From a bacterium (GTDB lineage Bacteria > Vulcanimicrobiota > Vulcanimicrobiia > Vulcanimicrobiales > SCRA01): DNA of 55,998 nucleotides. The DNA lies in contig SCQY01000092.1 in assembly GCA_004298665.1 (NCBI GenBank), positions 1 through 55,998 on the forward strand, read 5' to 3'. The position numbers were made by a program, and so were the translations under genes. Below the pieces are notes generated by a model, which searched no databases, was not told the origin of the DNA, and worked only from the letters and a program-made list of their open reading frames with translations. This document shows positions 49,726 to 55,998 of the stretch, piece by piece (position 1 is the stretch's first letter; each line of letters opens with the position of its first letter).

Positions 49726-49781
49726 GTGGAGTATTGGCTCCACTACTTACGGTGGAGTTTTGATATATCTCCACTACTTAC
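49726..49781. repeat. Two tandem hairpin repeats after the operon
   Basis: GTGGAG...CTCCAC occurs twice (49726-49743 and 49752-49774), each followed by TACTTAC. The 13-nt direct repeat CTCCACTACTTAC is at 49738-49750 and 49769-49781. It could be an operator for the downstream genes or a processing signal; T runs are short, so not a typical terminator. Confidence 0.55.
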
Positions 49782-49832
49782 CGCAGGGGAGGTGCTCCCG
49801 GGAAAGGAAGCACCAACGCACAGGAGGAGTGC

Positions 49833-50681
49833 ATGAACGCCGTGATGCTCGAGCCGCTCTTCGGACAGAAGCTGACAGTCGACGGTCACGACTACGCCTT
49901 CGATTGGGATGGGGTGAGCGTCGACGGCGCGCCGGCGCGCAGTTACCTCACAATGGATACCCGGGAAGCGGTCTCGCTTATGGAGCGGGCAATGCGTGAG
50001 GCGCTGCCTGCTGAGGCGGAGCGGGCGGTAGCGCTCGCGGCGTCTGGGCTTGGATTGTCTCCATTCGACCACGTGCCCACCCGAGAGCTCGCGCCGGTAA
50101 TAGGCGAGACCGGGCCAATCGACCGTGCGCGTGCGCAGAGCGTTCGCGAAGCCCGCGAGATCTTCGAAGCGGCCGTCGACGCCCTCAGCCACGAGCTCGA
50201 GGCAGCCGAGGCACATGGCACGACGCTCTTGGTGCGCTCGGAACTCCCGCCCGATGCCCTCTCGCGCATTGCCGGCACTCGTGTCGCCGCGGCGATTGGC
50301 GCTCGTGGGGAGCGCTGGACGGTGGTGACGCCGCAGCCGCACGAGGGCGATGCCGTAACGCTTGCCAGGCACGTTGAAGACCAGGCGCGGGCCGGCCACC
50401 TTCAGTCCCTGGTCATCGCGCCGGCGCCCTCGCTCCCGCTTGTCGACGTTGGTACCGTTTCGCTCGGCGCCGCGCTTGCCTATGCCACGTTCCTCGCGCC
50501 GGAGATGATGCTCGAGCGCGTTTCCCGCGAGCCAGAACTCCTGGAAGCGTTGCACGGCACGATTACTGTGCCAAGCGCGCTTGCTATCGAGGGCGCCGAG
50601 CGTACGATCGGATCGCACGAGCAGCGCCAGCGTACGGAGGACCGATCGCGCGGCATGGAACCCCCAACGCGTGATCGCTGA
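49833..50681 (+). CDS. Hypothetical protein
   Basis: A 282-residue product with CAGGAGGAG before the ATG. It is acidic and helical, with IGETGPIDRARAQSVREARE and a long helix EAAVDALSHELEAAEAHG in the first half. A second alpha/beta part contains RWTVVTPQPHEGDAVTLARH and LVDVGTVSLGAALAYATFLA. No motif recognised. The region after the repeats probably carries its own promoter. Confidence 0.6.
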   Translation: MNAVMLEPLFGQKLTVDGHDYAFDWDGVSVDGAPARSYLTMDTREAVSLMERAMREALPAEAERAVALAASGLGLSPFDHVPTRELAPVIGETGPIDRARAQSVREAREIFEAAVDALSHELEAAEAHGTTLLVRSELPPDALSRIAGTRVAAAIGARGERWTVVTPQPHEGDAVTLARHVEDQARAGHLQSLVIAPAPSLPLVDVGTVSLGAALAYATFLAPEMMLERVSREPELLEALHGTITVPSALAIEGAERTIGSHEQRQRTEDRSRGMEPPTRDR

Positions 50682-50871
50682 GCTGGTTGCGAATCCGCTG
50701 CTATGGCTCGTGGCCATCGGTTACGGCCTCGTGCGGATCGAGGAGTGGCGTTTCCATCGGGCGCAGACGCTCCTTCGCCAACTGGAGGCGCGACGCCGCA
50801 TGACGTGGGAGAGTTGGGGGCTGATCGCGATTACGGCGCTCTTGGTCGCGTCATTGCACGCAGTTGGCTGA
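50671..50871 (+). CDS. Small two-span membrane protein
   Basis: A 66-residue product starting at GTG and overlapping the previous stop by 11 nt. Hydrophobic segments at about 7-21 (NPLLWLVAIGYGLV) and 48-64 (WGLIAITALLVASLHAV) flank a basic helix. No family recognised. Confidence 0.5.
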   Translation: MIAELVANPLLWLVAIGYGLVRIEEWRFHRAQTLLRQLEARRRMTWESWGLIAITALLVASLHAVG

Positions 50872-50981
50872 GCGGCGGTGGTGCGCTTGCGTAGACGACA
50901 GCGACGTAACGGTGCCGATTCCCGAGGCCGAATACCCTAATATAAGCGCACAGTGAAGGCGGAGCCGAGGACGAACGGCAT

Positions 50982-52010
50982 ATGAGCGCATCTCAATCGA
51001 AGACATTCTTTCTTCTTGCAAAACTCGTCATGGTGACGTTCGCGCTGTGCGCACTCCCAGCGATCGTGTGGCGCTGGACCACGATAATGCATGTAACTCA
51101 GCCTCTGCGAACGATCGCGGCAGCGGTCTTTATCGTCGCCACCGTATATGATGTGCATCTCCTGTTCGATATTCTCCGCTTGCGGCCCGAGGACTTACGT
51201 CTTGAGCGCATCGGACTGCGACAGGTGCCAAGCCTCGCCTTCGCGTTCGTAATTGCGCTCATGGTCGATGCGCCGGCGATCGCGCACGCCGCCCGCAACG
51301 TGGCGATCACACGAATTGCAACACAGGAGGCGTATAGACTCACGCCTGGCCAGCGGCAGTTCGAATACGAGCGGCACTCGGAACAACTTCACTTTCTAAG
51401 TGATCCTGTGGTAAGCCTAATCAGCAATCCATACGAGGACGTAGATCCTACGCGCGAGGCCTTTCTCAACCGCTATGCCAACGGGACGCCGGTAACGTTG
51501 CACCTGACGCGTGACAGATGCACTGCATTTGAGCGAAGCGCCGCCAGCGTGTCGCTCTCCTCGTATCCGCTGATCGACGAGTCGACCCGGCGTATCGCCG
51601 GATTTTGTGCAGCGCTCAATGGGCGGGTAGCTCAAGCCGCGAAAGACTACGAATCATTCGAAGCATCTGTCTACCTCCAAACGCCCGAGGATCCACCCCT
51701 TGCCTTCGGCGCTGTATTTGCGGCCGAGGAGGATACGAAGAGCACCGCGCTACTGAGCTACCTCCAACAGTCTTTGATAAATGATACGGCTGCGCGGGCG
51801 AATATACGTCGCCGCTGCTTGAAAGAGTACCACGCGCCAATTACCATGTTCGCGTGGGGCGGGCGATGGACGCCGCGATCAATCACCGAGGCACACGCTT
51901 GGCGCCGCCACTGGGCCGCAATGTTCGGTCCAGTATGCCTGGCGTTGCATGCGGTGGACCGTTATACGGTTACGATCCCAGCCTTACCAGCGACACACAC
52001 GGCGCTCTAG
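50982..52010 (+). CDS. Membrane protein with a soluble C-terminal domain
   Basis: A 342-residue product with three transmembrane segments (about 9-28, 42-63, 84-105), then about 230 residues of soluble domain with four or more Cys. GAGGA lies 10 nt before the ATG. No catalytic motif found; perhaps an envelope protein of the element. Its last 4 nt overlap the end of the convergent recombinase-like gene. Confidence 0.6.
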   Translation: MSASQSKTFFLLAKLVMVTFALCALPAIVWRWTTIMHVTQPLRTIAAAVFIVATVYDVHLLFDILRLRPEDLRLERIGLRQVPSLAFAFVIALMVDAPAIAHAARNVAITRIATQEAYRLTPGQRQFEYERHSEQLHFLSDPVVSLISNPYEDVDPTREAFLNRYANGTPVTLHLTRDRCTAFERSAASVSLSSYPLIDESTRRIAGFCAALNGRVAQAAKDYESFEASVYLQTPEDPPLAFGAVFAAEEDTKSTALLSYLQQSLINDTAARANIRRRCLKEYHAPITMFAWGGRWTPRSITEAHAWRRHWAAMFGPVCLALHAVDRYTVTIPALPATHTAL

Positions 52011-53050
52011 AGCTGCAAGTAGCGCCCCGGGTGGTTCGCCCAAGCGCGTCCCTCCTCGAAGATCCGCACGACATGCTTCGGCTCCTTGTGGCCAGTTTGG
52101 GAAAGCGCCTGCGCAAGGGTTCCGCCGGCGCGTCCGATCTGGAAGATGAGACCAGAGCGGAAAGCATGCGGAGTGAACTTGCGAGGGTCGAATCCAGCTG
52201 CACGCACGCAATCGCTGACGATCCGCGCGAACTGCGCGACCGAGATTGGCTCGGTGCCGACGTACCCCGAATTGGTGACTGCGGGAAAGACGTAGGCATC
52301 CTCGATGCCGGCGGCGGCGAGGTACTTGGCAAGTGCCGCGATCGGGTCGGTAAGCTCGCGCTCGCCGCGCAGGATCACGACGTTGCGCGCGCGCTTGATG
52401 AACTCGCTGCGGTTGACGGTGGCGCGGAGGCCCTCAGGCACGAGTTCGATGCTGCGCACATGGAGGCGCCGCGCCTCCTCGCGGCTCATCGCCCCCGAGT
52501 AGAGGAGAAGCACCAGCGCCCGGTCGCGTAGCGCCCGGAGCTGCGCGCCTGGGGTGGTCGCGGATCTGCGGTCGATTGCCTCAACGATCATCCGCACGAT
52601 ATCGGTGTCGACCGGGATCTTCGGCTGCGGCGCTCGAGCTGCGGTTACACCCTCAGCCTCGTCCTGTGCGTGCTCCACCGCGCGAGCGATAGCCGCCATG
52701 GTCTTTGCGACCGCGGGATGGCGACGCGGGTCCGGCTGCTCGGCGCGGGCGAAGGCATCGGCAATCCCTGCCAGCCGCCGGCGGATCGTGGAGTAGGCGT
52801 GGGTTGCCGGCAGCACGGCGATCAAGCGGGGCTTGCCGTCGGGAGGCTGGGGCGGGGTAGTGGCGAGATGCGTAAGGTAGCGCGCAACGCTCTGGGGCGC
52901 GAGCGGCTCGCACGCCTGTAGGGCGCACCATGCCCGGTAGCGCCGCTCATCGGCCCGGTAGGCCTCTTCGGTATGGCCGCTGCGCGGGCTGGGGAGCGGC
53001 CGCGCGGGCCGGCGCGGCGGGGTGAAGTCGAAGGTAAGCTCAGTGGACAT
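52007..53050 (-). CDS. Tyrosine-recombinase-like protein lacking catalytic residues
   Basis: A 347-residue protein with phage-integrase architecture: a SAM-like core-binding domain (HTEEAYRADERRYRAWCALQ), RDRALVLLLYSGAMSREEAR, TPHAFRSG and TGHKEPKHVVRIFEEG. HxxR and the second His are kept. In GAMSREE the first catalytic Arg position (three before Glu) is Ser, and nine residues after the His, where Tyr should be, there is Ile-Phe. The frame is intact, so it is not a simple pseudogene. A TAATGG stretch precedes the chosen ATG; the ribosome site is weak. It may bind DNA without cutting or be a dead remnant. Confidence 0.75.
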   Translation of the reverse strand: MSTELTFDFTPPRRPARPLPSPRSGHTEEAYRADERRYRAWCALQACEPLAPQSVARYLTHLATTPPQPPDGKPRLIAVLPATHAYSTIRRRLAGIADAFARAEQPDPRRHPAVAKTMAAIARAVEHAQDEAEGVTAARAPQPKIPVDTDIVRMIVEAIDRRSATTPGAQLRALRDRALVLLLYSGAMSREEARRLHVRSIELVPEGLRATVNRSEFIKRARNVVILRGERELTDPIAALAKYLAAAGIEDAYVFPAVTNSGYVGTEPISVAQFARIVSDCVRAAGFDPRKFTPHAFRSGLIFQIGRAGGTLAQALSQTGHKEPKHVVRIFEEGRAWANHPGRYLQL

Positions 53051-53353
53051 CCTGCCATTAGGGTAGCACGAACAGGCGTTCGCGTCACCACTAGGGAGAA
53101 GGGAGTCATAACGCACCCGCGTTCACCCCCCCACCCCCCCGATCCGGCGTTCCTACGCTCGTCGCACCTACCCTATCCGCGCTGACTTGCCCCGGCGAGC
53201 TCCTGCGCGCGCGCACCCGCATAGGCATAAGCGTAGTGCAGCTGCGGAAGCAAGAACGGTGGACAAGGGTTGGGGGGAAACGCTCCCGCGTTATGTCTCT
53301 GTTGACGCGCGAGGCGCACGGGACTGGCCCGTGGCCGTCGAATTCCTCTGCCC
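53051..53353. other. Intergenic region with a C-run pair
   Basis: About 300 nt between divergent genes without a convincing ORF. It contains C7-A-C7 (53126-53140), which on the minus strand is a G-rich tract able to form a G-quadruplex. No clear promoter or LexA-type box was seen. Confidence 0.4.
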
Positions 53354-54034
53354 ATGTGCGGACGGTTCGGCCTCTACGATATCGACCCCGACACATGGTG
53401 GCGGCAGTTCCATGCCCGTTTCAAGGGTGAGTGGCAGCCGCGGTACAACATCGCGCCAACGCAGCAGATACTTGCGATCCGCAACGACGACCGCGACACC
53501 ATCTCTCCCATCCATTGGGGCTTCGTGCCGGCGTGGTCCAACGATCCAACCAAGGTTGGCTTCTCGAACATCAATGCCAAGGTGGAGCGCGTCGCGACGA
53601 GCCCGGTCTATCGCGGTGCGTTCAAGCGCCGGCGCTGCCTCATCTTGGCTAACTGCTTCTACGAGTGGCGCAAGGGCGGCGGCGGCGCGAAGACGCCCTA
53701 TCTCGTTCGTATGCGGTCCGGCGAGCCGTTCGCGTTCGCCGGCCTGTGGGAGCGCCGAGACCGGGACGGAGAAGCGCCGCTGCACACCTGCGTGATCCTC
53801 ACCTGCGGACCGAATGACCTGATGGCACCGATCCACAACCGGATGCCGGTCATCCTATCGTCGGCCGCCTACGACGCGTGGCTCGAGCCCGGCGAAGTGC
53901 AACCTGCGGATCTCATGCCGACGCTCCAACCGTATCCGAGCGAGGAAATGGATGCGTTTGCGATTTCGACGAGGGTAAACAGCGTCAGGAACGATGACCG
54001 GAGTATCGTCGAGCCGCTTGGCGCATCGGCGTGA
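53354..54034 (+). CDS. SRAP/HMCES-type abasic-site protein (YedK family)
   Basis: Forms a covalent thiazolidine link to abasic sites in single-stranded DNA, protecting them. The 226-residue product starts MCGRFGLY, with catalytic Cys2 after Met removal. It continues PRYNIAPTQQ, HWGFVPAW, FSNINAKVERV, RCLILANCFYEWRKG and the PIHNRMPVIL His motif, all standard for the family. Length is normal. It fits the single-strand DNA theme of the element (SSB, ERF). Confidence 0.96.
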   Translation: MCGRFGLYDIDPDTWWRQFHARFKGEWQPRYNIAPTQQILAIRNDDRDTISPIHWGFVPAWSNDPTKVGFSNINAKVERVATSPVYRGAFKRRRCLILANCFYEWRKGGGGAKTPYLVRMRSGEPFAFAGLWERRDRDGEAPLHTCVILTCGPNDLMAPIHNRMPVILSSAAYDAWLEPGEVQPADLMPTLQPYPSEEMDAFAISTRVNSVRNDDRSIVEPLGASA

Positions 54035-54070
54035 TCATGGGTGAGAGATGGGTGGGTCTGCGCGAAGGGC

Positions 54071-55060
54071 CTACATCCCTCGATCTGGCAGGAGCTCCAC
54101 GATCTCTGAGAACTCCTTCCGCGCTCCTCTGAGCAGCCCGTTGACTCTCCGCGCATCCGGTTCTCGACCTGCACTCAGCAGCCGCCGCGCTTCGTCATCA
54201 GGCAGCAGGAAGGCCCAGATTGGTGCCCGCCAGATATGCCGTTGCCTTGGTAGGTAGATCGCCAGTTCGCGGATACCGAGGGTGTCGCTGTAGTCCAGCA
54301 GCGCGTAGCCAAGCAGCTGGTAGAGCGTGTTACGCAGGTCCATCGGCCGCGCGCTGGCGAGCGTCTTGAGTTCCCACAACGTGCTTCCGAGCATGAAGTC
54401 GGCGTCGGCGCCACCGATCGCATAGCTGCCATCGAAGGTTGGGTTGAGGGTGGCGGCGAGATCGAAATAGTGGCGAACGTCCTCCTCGAACGCCCAGGAT
54501 AGCTGGCGCACATCCGCGATGCACTCTTCTGGCACGAGTGCGGTGAGGTCATCCACCGATGCCTTCGTTCCAAGCGTATAGAGAGGGGAACCGATGAAAG
54601 GGCCAGCGCGGAAGATCTGCTCGTAGTACGTGAGTACGATGCAGTGACGCGCGAGCCGGTCTTCGTCCGCCTGGGCGAGACGTCTCCGCACGGGTGCGAT
54701 TCGCTTGAGCAGACGATCGTGCAGCGCGAAAAATGAGCCTGCTAAGCGAGCGGCGCTCGTGCCGAGAGGCTCTTGCGCAAGCAGCTGCGCGCCCTCGGCC
54801 GCGATCGTGGAGGCGGCGGCGTACATGCCGAGATAGTAGCGCACCCGGTAGTCGAGTGCCGTCCCGACGACACCCCGAATCGGCGAGGCCACCAGCGGCT
54901 TGATACAAGCCTCCTTGGGAACGACCCCTAGGCCCAGGGCCTCCTGACGCTCCGCCGCAAAGGGGATGCCTCGCTTCGTGCCCTCGATGATCGGGCACCG
55001 TGACAGCAGATACCTACGGACGGGGCTCTCCCGATCATCGAGCTCGTGCGTTAGCGCCAT
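54071..55060 (-). CDS. PD-(D/E)XK-like nuclease
   Basis: Predicted DNA-cleaving enzyme of unknown target. The 329-residue product has a long helical N-terminal half, then GGADADFMLGSTLWELKTLA (about 225-245). There the Asp of ADF and Glu-x-Lys of ELK form the PD-(D/E)XK site, followed by LRNTLYQLLGYALLDYSD, the typical helix after it. The usual PD motif is degenerate. Coupled to the zinc protein upstream (12 nt apart). Near a SIR2-like gene, so a defence role is plausible. Confidence 0.68.
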   Translation of the reverse strand: MALTHELDDRESPVRRYLLSRCPIIEGTKRGIPFAAERQEALGLGVVPKEACIKPLVASPIRGVVGTALDYRVRYYLGMYAAASTIAAEGAQLLAQEPLGTSAARLAGSFFALHDRLLKRIAPVRRRLAQADEDRLARHCIVLTYYEQIFRAGPFIGSPLYTLGTKASVDDLTALVPEECIADVRQLSWAFEEDVRHYFDLAATLNPTFDGSYAIGGADADFMLGSTLWELKTLASARPMDLRNTLYQLLGYALLDYSDTLGIRELAIYLPRQRHIWRAPIWAFLLPDDEARRLLSAGREPDARRVNGLLRGARKEFSEIVELLPDRGM

Positions 55061-55072
55061 GCGACTTCACTC

Positions 55073-55606
55073 TCAAACATCGCTGTTGGCTCGCTCGGCG
55101 ATCCGCGACCATGCCGCGTAAGCATCGATGCCGGCCACAAGCTGCTGGGTGTAGAGCGGAGCCGTAGCCTGGAGTCGAATCCCATGCGGCCCCTGCGCCG
55201 CCGCGGCGCGAATCGTCGCTTGGACCGCCGGCGGGAAGGTTGCCAAGCGCTCCAGGGCGGCCTCGCGGCGGACCTTCCACGGCACGTCATCGCCGGCCCG
55301 CGTGAGCCGCGCGAGGAGTGCCCGGCGCAACGCGGAGTCCGCCTCCGCGAGGGCCAGGACCTGCTGGACGCGGGTACGGGTGAGCGGATCGCGCTGACTC
55401 GAGAGGCGCTCCTGGCGGCGGCGCGCTTGGCGCAAGCAGCGATCGCAGGTCACGTGCCGCGGCGCGGGGCGCGATTGCGGATCGCAGCACTCGACACAGA
55501 GGCCCTGCTCCCGGGCGCGCGCACGTTGCGCGCGCTTGCGCTCCGCCGGCGTCGCAGCGCGCCGCGGGGCCTCGTTCAGATCATCACTTGGGGCAGCGTC
55601 GACCAT
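55073..55606 (-). CDS. Zinc-binding basic protein
   Basis: A 177-residue product with CVECC and CDRCLRQARRR forming a four-Cys zinc site at about 35-60 in a very basic context (RKRAQRARAREQGL). The rest is helical. Start taken at ATG 55606; a TATACT box ends 7 nt upstream, so the transcript may be leaderless. An earlier start would cross a palindrome. It precedes the nuclease gene and may regulate or assist it. Confidence 0.6.
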   Translation of the reverse strand: MVDAAPSDDLNEAPRRAATPAERKRAQRARAREQGLCVECCDPQSRPAPRHVTCDRCLRQARRRQERLSSQRDPLTRTRVQQVLALAEADSALRRALLARLTRAGDDVPWKVRREAALERLATFPPAVQATIRAAAAQGPHGIRLQATAPLYTQQLVAGIDAYAAWSRIAERANSDV

Positions 55607-55607
55607 C

Positions 55608-55637
55608 CGTGACAGTATAGCATGAAATACGGTCACG
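55608..55637. promoter_or_regulatory. Near-perfect palindrome with -10 box
   Basis: CGTGACAGTAT and ATACGGTCACG (10 of 11 matched) flank AGCATGAA. TATACT (minus strand, 55614-55619) lies inside it, just before the zinc-protein ATG, so binding here would block that promoter. The central 16 nt GTATAGCATGAAATAC match the core of the hairpin at 30005-30038 at 14 of 16 positions. Confidence 0.6.
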
Positions 55638-55749
55638 ACGGGGCCCCTTCTGCCGCCCCGGATTACCCCTGAGAAGGGAACATTCTCGGGAGGAAACGTA
55701 CGTTCGCTCTGGAAGAAGAGCCACCGCTCACCCGCCGGAGGAGGACGCC

Positions 55750-55998
55750 GTGCCCGAGCTCGATCCACTGACCACCCTGGCGTCGACCCTCCATGCCGCC
55801 CCCGGCGCCTACGCCCTGCTGCTGGGCTCCGGGCTCTCGCGCGGCGCCCAGATCCCCACCGGCTACGAGGTAACCCAAGAGCTGATCGGCCGCATCGCTG
55901 CCGGCGAGGGCGCGACCATCGCAGGCGACCCCGAGGCGTGGTACCGCGATCGCTATGGGGAGCCCAGCTACGACGGCCTCGTCGCTCGCCTGGCGCCA
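55750..55998 (+). CDS. SIR2-like protein, start only (truncated by window end)
   Basis: First 83 residues of a SIR2-like protein, a group that includes NAD+-degrading defence effectors. The GTG start has GGAGGA upstream. The visible part has a short helix then AYALLLGSGLSRGAQIPTGY, the GSGxSR loop and (I/V)PTG turn typical of SIR2-like defence proteins. EVTQELIGRIAAGEG follows, then WYRDRYGEPSYDGLVARLA. The C-terminal domain, which would tell Thoeris, DSR or SIR2-HerA types apart, lies outside. Confidence 0.8.
   Translation, partial: MPELDPLTTLASTLHAAPGAYALLLGSGLSRGAQIPTGYEVTQELIGRIAAGEGATIAGDPEAWYRDRYGEPSYDGLVARLAP

Noticed and set aside
49743-50717. Minus-strand 324-codon ORF
   Set aside because: Antisense of the gene at 49833-50681, which has a strong ribosome site and better composition.
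52180-52205. tRNA T-loop-like GGTCGAATCC
   Set aside because: Lies inside the integrase-like gene; no acceptor stem or anticodon arm can be drawn. Similar hits near 19641 and 55170 are also inside genes.
1-55998. Prophage interpretation
   Set aside because: SSB, ERF and RusA-like genes occur on phages, but no capsid, portal, terminase, tail or lysis genes are present, while PRTRC and secretion genes point to a plasmid or integrative element.

Overview
The window is GC-rich bacterial DNA with tightly packed genes and clear Shine-Dalgarno sites. It looks like part of a large mobile element (plasmid or integrative element) rather than core chromosome. A secretin and VirB9/VirB10 homologues point to a diderm (two-membrane) host. 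No rRNA, tRNA, CRISPR array or complete insertion sequence was recognised. No phage structural genes, relaxase, VirB4 or VirD4 are visible. The host lineage cannot be named from the sequence; PRTRC cassettes are best known from proteobacterial plasmids, but the secretion genes are divergent.

Left half, about 1-27.3 kb, all minus strand, reading from right to left: a plasmid-type maintenance and DNA-metabolism block. It starts with a CHC2 zinc-finger primase-like protein and an ERF single-strand annealing protein. Next come a lethal-factor-like zincin, an HD phosphohydrolase, a DNA methyltransferase-like protein, a zinc-ribbon microprotein and a strawberry-notch-like helicase, then a MoxR/CobS-type AAA ATPase with a VWA partner. 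After a run of small zinc-binding and hypothetical proteins comes a PRTRC cassette (E, C, F, B and ThiF recognisable; ParB, A and D not seen here) and a RusA-like resolvase. The block ends with two separate RES-Xre toxin-antitoxin pairs, a tyrosine-phosphatase-like protein, a second zincin and SSB.

Middle, about 27.4-49.7 kb, all plus strand: a small leader group (membrane protein, secreted cysteine-amidase-like protein, micro-ORFs, winged-helix-like protein) is followed by a nearly seamless operon of about 19.6 kb. It encodes VirB8, VirB9, VirB10 and VirB1 of a type IV secretion system. A type IV pilus machine follows directly: PilB, PilT and PilC, a leaderless pilin-like protein, a short prepilin peptidase-like protein, PilM/N/O/P-like proteins and a secretin. 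The operon ends with a 1055-residue repeat protein, a membrane-anchored basic repeat protein, an HD-GYP protein, two tandem paralogous small proteins, a PilT-like protein with a destroyed P-loop, and a GGDEF diguanylate cyclase. The simplest reading is one envelope-spanning machine built from T4SS core-complex and T4P parts and controlled by c-di-GMP. This chimera is the best candidate here for an undescribed system.

Right end, about 49.8-56 kb: three unrecognised plus-strand genes, a tyrosine-recombinase-like protein that has lost catalytic residues, an SRAP/YedK-type DNA-protein crosslink protein, a PD-(D/E)XK-like nuclease, a zinc-binding protein, and the start of a SIR2-like gene cut off by the window end. 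The last three suggest a defence neighbourhood continuing to the right. A palindrome beside the SIR2 gene shares a 16-nt core with a perfect hairpin upstream of virB8.
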